Assembly (NCBI GenBank): GCA_003024785.1
Contig: PUQB01000218.1
Span: 248,001-312,000 of the forward strand
Direction of reading: 5' to 3'
DNA from: Selaginella tamariscina
Lineage: Eukaryota > Streptophyta > Lycopodiopsida > Selaginellales > Selaginellaceae
Length of the DNA stretch: 64,000 nucleotides
Below are positions 10,561 through 23,936 of this stretch, in pieces (position 1 is the stretch's first letter; every line of letters starts with the position of its first letter). A program made the position numbers and the translations under genes. Below the pieces are notes generated by a model. That model had not been told where the DNA came from and did no database searches. It saw only the letters and a list, made by a program, of their open reading frames with translations.

Positions 10561-13500
10561 AGGAATGGGAACGATCAGTAGCTTTTGTTGCAAATCCCGA
10601 GTGCGTTGAAGATGATGCTGCACTTCTTCATGGACCTGTTGAGCATCGTCACCTGTTGAGCATCGTCACCAACTATGAATGCTAGGGAGAGGAATGGGAA
10701 CGATCAGTAGCTTGTTGTTGCAAATCTCGAGCGCGTTGAAGATGATGCTGCACTTCTTCATGGACCTGTTGGAGATGCTCAACACAATCATTAGCAGCAA
10801 CAGTAAGGCCAGGAACCACAGGCAAGCTGTAGGACTAGTGAGGGTGAACACCAGAGAACGTGAAAAATGGCGACACACCTATGGATGAGTGTGCCGTGTT
10901 GTTGTACGCAAACTCGGCATGAAGGAGATTGACCCAATCATCTTGCAAATGAGACCGGAGATATTGTTCTAGAGTCTGAATCGTGCGCTCATGCGCTCCG
11001 TTTGGCCATCTATTTCAGGATGATGTGCAGTAGACAGCTTCCTGATGATACATAGCCGATCTAGGAATCTCCGCTAGAATGCTGAAGTGAACTAGGGACC
11101 TCGATCAGTGACAAGTTCATCAGGAAGACCATGAAGACGGAACACCTCTGGTACACCAGATTTGCAGCATTAGGACCTGAACATGTCTTGTTGCAAGGAA
11201 CAAAGTGTGCCATCTTAAAGAACCGATCAACAATGACTAGGACAGCATCAAACCCTCTAGAAGGTGGTAAATAGTGAGGAAATCCATGGTGATGTAGGAC
11301 CATGGCTGCTGAGCAATAGGAAGAGGTTGTAGTAGTCCAACGGTCGATGACGAGGAAGTTTGTATGCTGGCACGTGTCACAAGATCGCACAAATTTCTCA
11401 ACATACATGCGAAGTCAAGGCCACTAGAACACACGTTGTACTAGCTCGAATGCCAAAATGTCCCACAGCTGTGTTGTCATGGCAATGTTGGATAGCTCAC
11501 AACCTCAGTTCTCCGTCCGGAACATAGATTTGGATGTGGTGGTACAGCACCCATTATGAAGATGAAAAGCAACATAATCTCGTAGTTGTGACCCTGAAAA
11601 CAATGGCTGAATTCGTAGAATATGTACAAGGACATCACGAGCAAACTCGTCTTGAGGAAGACTTTCTCGAATTAGATCCAAAAACGAAGTGTCAACTAGA
11701 GCAGAAGAACGGGAAAGCGCATTCACCAACAACTGGTCGGAGCTCATTATGACTTGTTCTTGTTGATCAAATGGGATTTCACCTGGTACTGAAGCTAGGT
11801 AACTGTGACAAGATAAACATCTGCTTTGCCATTTAGACGACTGGGATGATGAATAATCACATATTGGAACCGGGACAAAGACTGTGCCCATCGCGCCTGA
11901 CGCCGATTGAGAACTCGTGTTGTTGCCCAGTATGGAGGTTTTTGTGATCACAATACACCTTAACCACATGCAGGGAACCTTTAAGGAATCTGTGCCACTC
12001 CTCAAAGGCATTGACGATCACCAACAGCTCCTTATTGTAAACATCGTAGTTGATCTCAGGTGCAGTGAACTTGCGGGAATGGAAAGCAATGGGATGGAGA
12101 AGATGATTTGGACCTTCTTAGGACATCACTCCACCAATAGCGAAGTCAAAGGCATCAGCTTTCACGAAATATGGCTTCACAGGGTCATGATGGATAAGAA
12201 CAGGTACTGAGGTGAACGCCTTCTTTAGGAACTCGAACGCCTCTTTAGCCTCAGAGGACCAGACAAATGAACATCCTTGCCAGTCAACTTCGTCAATAGC
12301 AATGCAATCTTGGAGAAATCCCGAATGAAACGCGAAGAAGTTGGCAAACCCGAGGAAACATCAAAGTCACGAACATTTGATGGTCTCTCCCACTCGAGTA
12401 CAGTCCGGACTTTTGCAGGATCATGTGAACACCTTCAACTGAAACAATGTACCCCAGGAACTCGACAGACTGCTGACTGAAAGAGCACTTCTCCAACTTG
12501 GCAAACAGGTGGTGCTTCCGATGCTTCTCCAAGACTAACCGTACATGCCGTTCGTGTTTTTCTCGAGTCTTGAAAATATCAGATGTTGTCTAGGTACATG
12601 ATGACAAACAAATTCAAGAAGTCCAGAAAATATTGTTAGCCATGTGTTGGAAAATAACAGGTGCATTTGTCAGGCCAAATGGCATTACTACGTACTCAAA
12701 TGTTCGTAACATGTATGGAATGCTGTTTTCCACTTGTTCCTTTCTCGGATTCGGATGAGATTGTACGCTCCTTTAAATCAATTTTTGTGAAATACCGGGC
12801 ACTAGAAGATGCTCGAGCATGTCGGAGACGAGCGGGAGAGGATACTTGTTTGGAATGGTGACCTTATTCAATCAGTAGTCCACCACGAGCCGGAGACTTC
12901 CATCCTTCTTGAAACAAAGAATATTGGGCACCACCGGTGATTACAATGACAGATAAATCCGTGATAAGATTCTCCTCAATGTATTTCCTTAATGTCTCCA
13001 ACTTTGTCGGTGAGAGACAGATGGGACCGGAAGATGGCTGCTTACCCTCAACGAGATCGATAGGACAGTCATACTCACGGTGTGGTGGCAAGGCAAAAGC
13101 TTTCTTTTTGTCGAAGACGTCTGCGAAATCAGTATACTGCTTTGGTAAGGCAGGAGGAACAGAAACATCCTTAGCAGAGCAGGGATAGACTTGATCGCGA
13201 ACACGGATGCTGGGTCATGTCGGTATCTTTCTTGAACTGCTTCAAGGTGATATGCGAGACTTGAAGTGGAGGAGGAACTGGAACAGGATCGGAATCAAAG
13301 AGTGTGGCTGGAGTTGAAACAGCTGGGAAACTGTTCATGAAACGTTCTTCCAACCAGGATCCACCAACTCGATCCACGGCAAACCAAGGATAATCGTAGA
13401 GTCTGAATAGAAACAACACTGAAGAGATGTTGCACACAGCACGCAAGCAACGACCTCAACGAACTCTGTGTTTTATTTGCTCCAGATTTGATATCTCGTC

Positions 13501-14758
13501 CATCAACGTACAGAACCAGGAGTCTTCAAAGGATGTAGACGATCCCGTGCTTGACAGCAAAATTCTTGTCGATGAAATTTGCGTTCGCTCCGCTATCCAC
13601 CAAAGCTTTACCAGAGAACTCCACCTCTGGTGTCTTCAGCTGCACCGGAACATGGAACGGCTTGCACACCTTCGTGGATGGAATGGATCCAAGATGAGGA
13701 AGGGAAGATGTTTGAGTGAAGAGCCTTGAGGAACATGAGTTGTTCCACGGCAATCCAGCCGGACGGCTCCTATTCGGGCTGGATCTTCTCGTTTCCCGAG
13801 CACAACAAGGGCCACTTCACGAGCTTGCTTTGGACGTCGATGACAATTCTCCAACTTGTGGTACGGGTCCCCACAGTACAAACAAAGCTTGTACTGAATC
13901 CGCTTCTGGTTTCGGTTGGCAAAAGCTTGCCTCGACGTGATCGCCCTAATTCCATCGGGGATGGTTCTACTGAGGAAGATGATGATCAGCAGATGAGGGA
14001 ACAGGGACTGCAGAAATGGAAGAAGACGGCACCAGAAGAAAGAAGGATGCCGACGTTCTTGTTTGCTCGATCAACCGTTGTCACAACGGATTGCCAACTC
14101 TATCATGCTGGTGAGGGTTTCGAACAGCAAAATTCAGCAACATGTCTTTATCGTCTGCAACCTCGACCGGAAAACCTCCTTGAGAGCACGATCTCCTAGT
14201 GACATCACAAGCAAGGAGTTGGAACTTCGACGTGTACTCTGCTACTGACATACCCCCTTAGTGATGCTGGTAGAGTTTGGTGATGGTAGCACTCTCATGA
14301 TCCATGTCACTGAACATTGTGTGAACCGTTCCACAAACTCCTCAAAATTCCCAAGGATCGGATCATTATTCTCCAGCAAGGCTGAGAACCATGAAAGAGC
14401 AGAACCGGAAAGCAGTGACCTGATCAATCCGACCTTAATAGGTTATGTGTTATAGCACCTCGGTTGCATCACGATTTGTAGACGAACTTGATTGAGAAAA
14501 CCTCGAAACTTCAATTGAGTACCATTGAACTTTTTGGGCATACTGATCTTCGGCTCTGGAGAATTTCACGCTGTTGAAGCTGATCATTCTCCAGGTGTAG
14601 TTGTTCGATTTGTTGCTAGAGGGTAGCAACTTACTCACAAAAAGCATGCTCGAACATGATGAGTCGAAGAAGAAAATCGAGAAAAAAAAAGAAAGAAAGA
14701 AAATGGGATCGATGACAAGCGGGAGCAGAAGCTTATCACTACCTGAAAACATTCAAAC

Positions 14759-15034
14759 TATCACGACCTTGTGCAAGGGCGAAACCTTTAGAACAAGGGC
14801 AGAACCTTTTAGCTGAAAGGAGGAGATTATATTTAAGAGAAATAAATACAAAATGAAACACAAAACCAAAGACTAGTGTTGAATGATTCTGATAAACTTG
14901 GAATTGGAACCTTGTTTATATATCTGAGGTCCTGAGGATTGTGTGGTCCACAACTAGTCTGGAATGTGTGATTCACAACTGGTCTGGAACATACATATGA
15001 ATATATGCCTTGCTGTTGATGGTATAATTCAGCA
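14759..15034 (-). mobile_element. 5' LTR of the decayed gypsy element
   Basis: The LTR aligns with the solo LTR at 6774-7026. It contains a TATATAAAC-type TATA box on the minus strand (near 14918) and a tandemly repeated CCACAACTAGTCTGGAA segment absent from the solo copy. The LTR-gag spacing to the left is short, as expected for a 5' LTR. Confidence 0.7.
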
Positions 15035-15159
15035 TTCAGGATCATATGGATAAGTACAGTGCAAGCTGCTAGGTATACGGGGAGTTACGACGTGGCAGAT
15101 GATGCAGATGCTGATGCACGAGGTGGTGTGGCTACTGCGTGTGTGGTGAGTGGCTACTG

Positions 15160-15382
15160 CGTGTGGGTGATGTGGGTGATGAGTGGCAATTGACGTGGGC
15201 GATGACGTGGTTGCTAACATGTGGGATGACGTGGCTGATGATGTGGGTGATGACATGGCAACTGACGTGGGCGATGATGTGGCTGCTGACGTGGGAGATG
15301 ACGTGGCTGATGACGTGGGAGATGACATGGCTGCTGACGTGGGGGATGACATGGCTGATGATGTGTGTGATGATGTGGCGGC
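15160..15382. repeat. GATGACGTGG minisatellite, about 24-bp period
   Basis: Units of the form GACGTGGGNGATGACGTGGC repeat about nine times. The array is open in three frames: two plus-strand frames encode Asp/Val/Ala-Gly or Trp/Met/Thr-Leu repeats, and the minus strand encodes Ser/His/Val-rich repeats. The open frames are therefore a by-product of a period divisible by three, not evidence of a protein. Confidence 0.85.
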
Positions 15383-18300
15383 CGAAGTATGGGTTTGTAT
15401 ATAGAGTTTTTGATATAGCTAGAGAGTTATTAGGCGGCGTAGAACATAGAAGGTGCGCAGCGCGCGTACAGATTTGCGCGAACATGAGTCGCTCTCATCT
15501 AATATATACGGGTGCATCTTTAATTGGATACAATGAAGCATTCTCTCCATATAGTCACAGACGTATATGTGTGTGTGTGTGTGTGTGTCTAAATCACATA
15601 TATTGTTTGACATTATTAATAAACGTGTGTGTGTGTGCGCGCGTTGTCTGCTAATTTAGATTGCAAATAGTTTAAAGTGTATTTCTTAGATTAAAACGTA
15701 CAGGTACAACACACACACACCGCATGATGTATAGGCTGCGTAACCTTCATCCCAGCGTTAGTGCTTGTACAGTGGTTATATTAACAACTATTTACACAAG
15801 AATTTCTAATAGTATATGAGTGGACTTCGAATACACTCGTAAGCCGTATCTGATATAAATAATAGACCATAAAATTTAAATAATTCGGCTAAGTTGTGGT
15901 TTGATTATTACTGTTTACTGTCCATCTACCATCAGATGTGTTAAAATTCAACGGCACAAAATAAATAAATGAAAGCTGGATTATCATCAAATTTAAAAAT
16001 TTTATCAGAATTCATTTTGCAATTCTTAAAGAAAGTTTAAACAATTACGAATGATGCGTTCCTATATACCAATTATGAGAATATTCTTTTTTACTACAGT
16101 TTGCTTTTTAATAAGTTTATAATATTGCAAAGTTGTCAAATTCATAATTAAATATATTTTTTAACTTAATTGTTCATTTCTTTTTACTCCGTGTATATGC
16201 GTGTACGTGCGTGCGTTCTTTTGCACAGTATATCTTACAATTGTTTATAAAAATAATAGGCCTATGACATTACTGAAGTTACAATAATCAATAACTTAAT
16301 ACAATTTAAAGTTTATGAGCAGCAAAGCACGTAAATTATTTATATAATTAGTACTTTAATAGCGTGCGAAAATATATAAATTTTAACAAAATGTCATTGA
16401 TGTTAACATTCTTGCCTATCGTAGTCAATATACGATATCCAATGCTTACAATTTTTAGTTTGGTCTTAAACCATTATCAAGCACGTGTGTGTGTGGGTGT
16501 GGCAAAGTATTTTGTTTACGATAATATATCATAGACTATTTTACATTTTGAATATCCTTTATGTATAACTGTCAATAATTAGTAAACTTTAAGCTATCTT
16601 AGTTATATCTTAATACTAAGATATACTCTTATGACTTAGCACAAAGATGTTCAAGGCGATCAAAGTACAGATATTTAAGAATTGCGTGCGTGCGTGCGTG
16701 CGTGTGTTCACTTGGTATGAAGGTAAACAGCACGCACCCGCGCACGCACGCACACAACAATGTATGTTTTGATAAATTTGGATTACCAATAATGAAATGA
16801 CCATAGTTGTTGTTGAGTTGAACACAATCGAAACAATTTGATATTTAGAATTATTTTCTTAAGAATTTCTTTAAAAGTTAAATAATATTCTCGTAATTAA
16901 TGGGATGCCAAAGGCATTTTCATGAATATTCCAGTTTAAAATACCTACTCATACGTTGTTTTAACCGTGGGACATCCATATATTGACGTGTCACAATATA
17001 ATAGTTTACAGTGGCGGTGGGAATCTACTAGTATAACCATGCGATTGCATGGGGGGATGGATCGTTATTTAATTAGTGGATTATAAGCTAAATAACAATT
17101 CATTTATATATTAATGTATTTTAGAGAGCTTATATATTCACCATATAATATGTGATAGTTATAATTATATAACTTTCTCTAGTTAGAACTATGTAAGAAA
17201 ACTTCTCACACACTACAATCTACACATAAATACAGACTTTAATAATGTTTAATATACAGCCACACACGCAAATAGCTATATAGCTATAAGTCTTGCAAGA
17301 ATTTAAAATTTAAAACTATTAATATGGTTACATATGGTTACAGATAGACGATGCCCTTACCTGGGAGGTTTAAATGCATGTACTATTATATCTTAATGTG
17401 AAGTACCTGATTTATAGATGCGTGCGTGCCTGCGTGTGTGTGTGTGTTATAATTATTTCGTTGTATATAGTATATATTAAGAAAAGAGCTCCCATATGCA
17501 AACATCACTTGACATACACGCATACACCTAGCATTTAAATATAAAACACAATTGAATAACTTTTATATTTAACCCATTACACACTGCATGGATAGATTCT
17601 TATTCTTGGTTATTTCTATAACTTTTACATTTAGTACGTATGTTTTCATTTCATTGCTATTGATGAATTCTTTTACGATCGAACTGCGTTATTGTTCCAA
17701 TTTATTAGAGCTTTTTATTAAATATATAGTTGAAATGTTGTTAGAAGATGAAGGAGCATGAAGAAAATTAATTGTCAGTTTTTAAGCATTTTATTACTAT
17801 AAACATAAAATATTACTATTAATTTTATTATACTTACCTGCACATAATATATATTTACTTCTTTATTTTGATAAATATTCTAAATAAGTTTAAGAATCCA
17901 AATAGGACATATTCTTAGGATATATAAGTTTCCCACTAAAAGTTCGACCAAAGAAAAACATGTAACAAGCATTAATATATTATATTGCTTACTCCAGTAT
18001 AAAAACTCAGGATTTGCAATTAAAGACCAGTAATAATTATTTACTTCAAATAAATAATAAATGTTTTGATATATAAATTTAAAACTTCGATAATTATTTC
18101 TAAATCTTCAAGAATTAATCTTAAACAAAGAGGTTTATTATATTGAAAATCTTCAGTCCAAACAGTTAGAATTGGCACAAAACTCCGTACGAAGGCTTTA
18201 GTATGCGCGCCTTCAGTAATTGTACGAATCATCCTATCATACTGTAGATTAGTTAATGATATTTAAGCTAGATATTTGGCTTACATCTAACAATTGTTTA

Positions 18301-18460
18301 AGTTGTTAATATTTTATAATTAACACATGCTTAATATATAATTATTAATAAAGTATTCTAATGCAATATAATATATCCAGAAAATGCTTATAAATGATAA
18401 TTAAAATAATGAAAGTTGCACTCAAAAATCACGGTTGTTAATCAGTTTTTTGCTTGAAAT

Positions 18461-18463
18461 GTG

Positions 18464-18507
<44 letters not shown>
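18461..18507. repeat. Compound (GT)n(GA)n microsatellite
   Basis: Eighteen bases of GT are followed by about 28 bases of AG without interruption. Confidence 0.9.
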
Positions 18508-18509
<2 letters not shown>

Positions 18510-18964
18510 TAGTCATGCACTGTCCAACTTAAATACAGTAACATATAACAGAAGCTCAATCGTCATCAATCAATTACAACACATTCATTATCATATATAG
18601 TGTTTTTGCTGTGCCAGTTCTTGTCATGTTTATGAATGAACTAATAGTTTGTCGTTTGCAATGGAAACAACACGCACACACTTGTTCTCTTACACTACAA
18701 ATTTCCTTAGACAATCACGCATTGATGTATGTATATAATAATGGATGGATTACTGTGGTCACTGCTTACTATATATTTGGTATATAATTTAGTGGTTATT
18801 ATATATAAATAATACGGGCGTGTGTGTATACGTGACCATCTCCTCACATGTATATACAAACTTTAGTTGGGGAAAATTAACAAAGTTTTGGCGTGCTTTA
18901 GACACTTCTTAAACTACTGTCGCCGGAGTGTCCACGACATGAAACAGGCATTTTAAAACAATGA

Positions 18965-18966
<2 letters not shown>

Positions 18967-18999
<33 letters not shown>

Positions 19000-19000
19000 A

Positions 19001-19032
<32 letters not shown>

Positions 19033-19067
19033 GGTGTTTGAATGCTTCTCAAGAGTGTTCTTACATG

Positions 19068-19124
<57 letters not shown>
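18967..19124. repeat. Paired GT/GA and AT/GA microsatellites
   Basis: A (GT)n block with one GAGAGT break runs into (GA)n to 19034. After 30 unique bases an (AT)n block runs into a second (GA)n, ending at 19124. Confidence 0.9.
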
Positions 19125-19126
<2 letters not shown>

Positions 19127-20110
19127 CGCGTCTTAGATAGTAAATGCGTGCATAACTTTAACATTTGATATACACTGTTGATACATTAGATATGTGTATG
19201 CACACGCACTGTGCAACATAATAATAAAAACGAGCCATGCTAGAACTTGAAATACTGAACCATGGACGTTTCCATTGTAAATCACATATCCCAAGTTTTT
19301 TTCTCAAATATTATACATTTAGAAAATGTTAAATAAAACAACATTGATCCATAAGCCTTTTTTAAAACCATAATTGTGACTTATAATCTCCACATGATGA
19401 AAAAGAAGGAATCTTTGACTTACTGATATCGGGCAGAGCGTTTTCGGGAGCAGAGTCCAAAAGCCTTGTTAGTTTATAATTTTACATATCCTTAAACAAA
19501 TCACTATAATGGTCTGTAATAATATAAATACTTAGTTAATTAGTAGTAATTAACCTGTAAACATCTGGTTCACGAGATCTATACTAGATATACTGGTGTG
19601 TACCTCGTCTTGAACAAATAACCTGGAGTCACGTGAAAACTCGACCAGAAGAGAATGATTATGATTATGCCAACATGCCTCCTGCAACAATTCTCTTACG
19701 TCCTCCCGTGAGCCCTCTGCAACAGTTTTAGTAAACTATATATGTACCTACCTCTATCAAATTTTTTTTAACTCATTTTAATAATCACCATGCAACTCTA
19801 TGGATTTAAGTAGCTCTACTATTGAAAATTCATATCTTCTGCTTTATGTAAAAGTTCCTCTAGTGTGTGTAGATTTCTATTATATATGTTGGGGTTCCCA
19901 ATGTACACTTGGTGCTGTTTGTTTGGAGTCTTCTCCTAAAAAGAACACTTTCATCTACACCAAATAGCTCCCTCTACTTGGTGCATGCGTGCTTTCTATT
20001 AATTATAGTATATATGTACACACCAAGATAAGCTGTAAACCACATGACATATTTGTTCTAATATGATCATGGACTGTTTAGCCACATAAAACTCATTATG
20101 ATGGCAGTCG

Positions 20111-20118
20111 TATATATA
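20111..20118 (+). promoter_or_regulatory. Putative TATA box of the SHORT-ROOT-like gene
   Basis: TATATATA followed by GGGGG lies about 140 bp upstream of the first in-frame ATG. It is the only clear TATA-like element at a suitable distance. The intervening leader is pyrimidine-rich. Confidence 0.35.
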
Positions 20119-20253
20119 GGGGGTATGCGAAGAAATCGTTGGAAAATGATTTAACAGATGTTCTATTCTTCTTCTGTTTATGTGCACATCTACTAATAAT
20201 TCCTTTCTTAATTATTCTTGATCTCTGAACCAACTGCAAAAAGCACCCAGTGA

Positions 20254-21592
20254 GTGGGCCTTGTGTATGGAGGAGTGTATGCAAATCTGCAAGTAATGAT
20301 GCCGTACACAGCGATTCACCATGAACAACCCAGTAGGCTACACTTCCCTGTAGCAACGTTACTGCATACTAAAATGTCGCATCTAGATCCATCTTCGTCA
20401 GCATCACATCTGCCTACAGAGGGAAGCACCGGTCAGGGCCGCTGGGCGGCCAGCCTTGTCATCGAGTGCGCGGCAGCTATTGTGAGGAAGGATGCAACGC
20501 GGGCACAGCAGCTCATGTGGATGCTGAACGAGCTTTCGTCTCCATATGGAGACTGTGACCAGCGTGTAGCGTCTTGCTTTCTGCAGGGACTCTTCTGCAG
20601 AATCACTGGAACTGGACCAAGACAGCACCGTGTTCTTTGCTCGGCAGCAGAACGCCAGTGCCTGTTCGATCCCATGCGGAAGATGATGCTCAAGTTCCAG
20701 GAGATGTCACCGTGGACGAGTTTCGGTCACGTCGCAGCTAACGGAGCTTTGCTCGAGGCTGTAGAGGGAGAATTCCAGGTACACATTCTAGATTTCAGCA
20801 GTACCATGTGCACGCAGTTTCCCACTCTTCTCGAAGCGCTTGCTACCCGCCCAGACGGCGCCCCGCATCTCCGTCTCACTGTCGTGGTCCAGAGCGCCGA
20901 GGAATCCATTCTCAAGGTGATGACTGAAATCGGTAACAGGCTGCGCAAGTTTGCCAGGTTGATGGGCGTTCCTTTCGAGTTCAGGTTCCTGCAGCAAGGC
21001 GCACACCTGCTTGACTCCGCCTCTGTGGAGCTCCGACCCGGAGAGGCACTCATTATCAACTGTGTGCAACTCTCTGCACAATGTCCCAGATCGGGATTTT
21101 GTGGGGGACAACAACAACCGAGCTGCTCCTCCTCGCGACGCTGTACTCGAGATGTTCAGGGGGATGAATCCGAAGCTGATGCTTATTGTGGATGATGAAG
21201 CAGACTTGGTGTCGCCTACAGACTTCATGGGGAGGCTGGTTGAAGCAGTGAGGTTTTACACATTGTTCTTTGAGTCTCTCGAGGAAAGCTTTCCAAGGAC
21301 GAGCAATGAAAGGCTGATGCTGGAGAGGATCGTCTCGCGGAAGGTCGTCAACCTGTTGGCGTGTGAAGAGGCAGATGTGACAGAACGGCAAGAGAAGTGC
21401 GAGCAGTGGGGGGCTCGACTGCGGCGTGCAGGTTTTGTACATGCCAAGTTTAGTGATGATGTTGCAGATGATGTTCGGGCGTTGCTCAAGAGATATAAGG
21501 AGGGCTGGGGATATAGTAACACCGATATGGGGCTCTTCCTCACTTGGAAGGACCAACCGAGTGTGTTTGCCACATCTTGGAAACCTTCCTAA
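20254..21592 (+). CDS. SHR: GRAS transcription factor, SHORT-ROOT subfamily, one frameshift
   Basis: SHR-type GRAS proteins control radial patterning and asymmetric division together with SCARECROW. The gene is a single exon of about 446 codons. After a Ser-rich N-terminus, the GRAS domain starts near residue 65. It has the SHR hallmark LMWMLNELSSPYGDCDQ in leucine heptad repeat I, FLQGLF, FGHVAANGA, the VHIID-equivalent VHILD, TLLEALATR, the LRKFARLMGVPFEF block, a PFYRE-equivalent region with FPRTSNERLMLER, VADDVRALLKRYKEGWGY, and a SAW end (FLTWKDQPSVFATSWKP). The reading frame changes by one base at about 21061-21068: an extra C after TGTGTG would explain it. Downstream, the correct frame runs cleanly to TAA 21590-21592. 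Either a local sequence error or a recent inactivation. ATGs at 20254, 20296 and 20371 are all possible starts. Confidence 0.9.
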
Positions 21593-22402
21593 CTCTAATG
21601 CAATACAAATTATCATACCATGTGTATGTGTGTGTGTGCGTCGTACGGAGCATAGGACAGACATGTATCTGTTTATGTGGTGTCTCTTTCTTTAGTGTGT
21701 GAACATTCTGTATAGCTAACTTACTGCACTTGGTTTTCAAACTAGACTATGGAGTTTAATACTAATATGCCATGTTGAGATTTCTTTGATTATTCCTACT
21801 AGTCTAGTACTTTGGACATGGCTTTATTCTATTTGCTTGGCATGTCTTGACAAAACTTCAGCAGAATATGACGTGACCGGTTGAAAAAGTCAGAGAGTAC
21901 AACCCATTAAAAGAATTCCATTTTATGGTCAATAAAGCAATTAAATGATGAACACACACACATATATATATGTATATAAGTACATGTATGTATATATATA
22001 TGATATAAAATTCAATACCATATCAAGGAACGGATGTAAAGGACGAAGAAACTCATGCCCAGAACAAAATAATCAATAAGCGCAATATTGAATACATTGT
22101 AATATATATAATATAATATTGCTGAGTTAAAAGTTACAAATTACAATGTCAAGAAGATAAATAAAATATCAAAAAAAATATAGTTGTTTAACAACCACTT
22201 GTTCATAATGTCATAAAACACTATGATAGTAGTGTCACTACAAATTTAAATACCCATAATATAGCTATACAAAAGCGAAAGATGAATATGTCAAGTTACA
22301 TTATACTACTATTCGCTTTGTTGATGTTAATGACAAGTGTTCACACACACAACACACACACACATTTTTGGTTTCGTTTCTTGCAGTCAAATGCTTACTC
22401 AT

Positions 22403-22464
22403 AACAAGGACTCCGTGCAACAATATGCCCTTAACAAATCATGCTGTTGCACGGAGTCCGTGTT
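22403..22464. repeat. Near-perfect 20-bp hairpin with 22-base loop
   Basis: The arm 22403-22422 (AACAAGGACTCCGTGCAACA) is complementary to 22445-22464 with a single mismatch. The inner 15 pairs are perfect. The GC content of the stem is far above its surroundings. There is no T-run matching a bacterial terminator and no known ncRNA family that I recognise. Confidence 0.8.
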
Positions 22465-22484
22465 TTTTAACAGCACTGTGGATG

Positions 22485-22640
22485 TAACTATACAACCTGT
22501 TGGGGCAACGTTCTAGATTTGCAGCTCAATCTCACTCAAGGTCCCCAGTTCAATTCCATGTCAATCGAAGCGCATAACTGTGGCAAGATCGTCACCTCAG
22601 TTTCTCACTGGGACGTTTAAGTTTAATGATGGGATATGAT
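22485..22640 (+). repeat. Possible tRNA-derived SINE fragment
   Basis: A box-B-like string (CCCCAGTTCAATTCC) at about 22540 follows a weak box-A-like region (GTTGGGGCAACG) near 22479. Similar box-B-like strings occur elsewhere in the window (near 3563, 7063 and 56490). There is no clear poly-A or T-rich tail and no target duplication, so this is tentative. It does not fold as a tRNA. Confidence 0.2.
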
Positions 22641-23936
22641 TTAGACGTTGTAGAGCTTTGTACGGAATACAGTTCACTCGTCTCTTGAAAGCTACAGCGA
22701 GAACAATACCAATTCCGTTCAAGCTGTTACTGCAACTATCCATCTTCTAATTGATTGCTTTCAAAGCCTGTTCCCAATAGTTTCTACAATCCATAATTAG
22801 TACATATACGCTACTTATTAACATATTGCATGTGTTGTGTGTGTATTGTGTGTGCTAAGCTCATCGTTAACTTTAAATTAATTACTTTCATCTTGTCTAA
22901 ATTTAATAGAACGTTCTAATCTTATGAAATGCAAAACCTCTTTCGTAGTTAAAATCTGTTTTTTATTTCGAAGTGTCTACCTGTTTTTCAAAACGATGAT
23001 GTGAAAATCAAAATTAATGAATCACAAATTTTAAATCACTTTTGTACATCTTTAATTACACTATGATATATAACATAGTCATGAAATGGTTATATTATGT
23101 GTCCTTACTAATTAATTAAACAGTTATTAAAATATTGAATGACTATCATTTCACACTATATGTGATTTACTATGTGACATAAATTATTAATTAAGTGAGA
23201 CATATGTGTAATAGACATGTCCATTTCAGTTTTTTAATTTCTAATAACTAAATGATTTGTCTTAATTTTTAGAAACTTTTAAAAAAACTTTTGAGAATGT
23301 GTGCATTTTACTCATTGAACTTTCATAGTCATGAAGTTAGATTTAATTATGGACACATCTCAAACATCCACTTCCTTATTTGTGAATCTTCACTAATTAA
23401 CACTGTAATTTTAATGCATCTCTATAGTTCAACCTAGAGTAGATTTAAATATTATTTAATGAATTTGAATTACCTTAATTATTGAATTTAAATGAATGAA
23501 TATATTTTATTAAGTGAAATTGTCTATTACCATGTTTATCATTGGATTTAATTGAATTGAACAGTGATAATTGTAAGATTTAAAGTTCATTTTAATTGCA
23601 TCACATGATTAAATATATAAGAACATGTTTCTTTTATAAATGAATTAAAAACTTTTTCAAAAAAATATTGCAAATAAATAATAAAAGAAATGAACGCTTG
23701 AGATAATTTCAATTTATTTAATCTTCATGTAGTAACATACATGTTCATTACATCAATTCACAACCCATTGTAGCATTTGGGTCAGCAATGAAAATAATAC
23801 CTGAAAAGTTATTTCTTATTCTTTATAAAAAAAATTTACATTACTAAATAAAGAAAGAAAATTTGGCATACTTTCATTGTTAACCATTGGATTGAAAAAA
23901 ATTAACAATTATTATCTATATAAAATGAAAACACCA

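Larger units (their letters stand above)
10010..15034 (-). mobile_element. Decayed Ty3/gypsy LTR retrotransposon
   Basis: Reading from high to low coordinates, the domains follow the Ty3/gypsy order. The 5' LTR is at 14759-15034. A gag domain (SALSWFSALLEN) lies near 14400-14330. A CCHC-like knuckle (CGDPYHKLENC) lies near 13880, and the protease motif VDSGANANFID near 13590. Reverse transcriptase segments lie at about 13090-12290 (including [19 protein letters not shown]). An RNase H/VNALSR-like segment lies near 11700. Integrase lies at about 11410-11060 (FVRSCDTCQ, then VIVDRFFKMAHFVP). Many frameshifts and stops interrupt it, so it cannot be autonomous. No 3' LTR abuts the integrase end; a matching LTR lies 3 kb further left at 6774-7026. 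A plausible degenerate tRNA primer site follows the LTR near 14735-14745. Confidence 0.85.
15390..20253. other. Gene-free AT-rich region with microsatellites
   Basis: No coding segment with recognisable domains was found on either strand across almost 5 kb. It contains GT/GCGT-type tracts near 15570, 15625, 16483, 16685 and 17420, compound GT/GA and AT/GA microsatellites at 18.4-19.1 kb, and AT-rich sequence. The last 150 bp probably hold the promoter of the SHORT-ROOT-like gene. Confidence 0.5.
21593..23936. other. AT-rich 3' flank and spacer
   Basis: Apart from the hairpin at 22403-22464 and a possible tRNA-derived fragment next to it, I see no gene. Short CA/AT repeats occur at 21950-22005. 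Confidence 0.45.

Noticed and set aside
15139..15654. Open frames of 171, 117 and 107 codons over the GATGACGTGG array on both strands
   Set aside because: They follow from a repeat period divisible by three with few stop-forming trinucleotides. They give unnatural Trp/Met/Thr or Ser/His repeats in competing frames.
20727..21664. Minus-strand open frames of 100-200 codons opposite the SHR-like gene
   Set aside because: They are antisense shadows of the GC-richer GRAS coding region, with no domain of their own.
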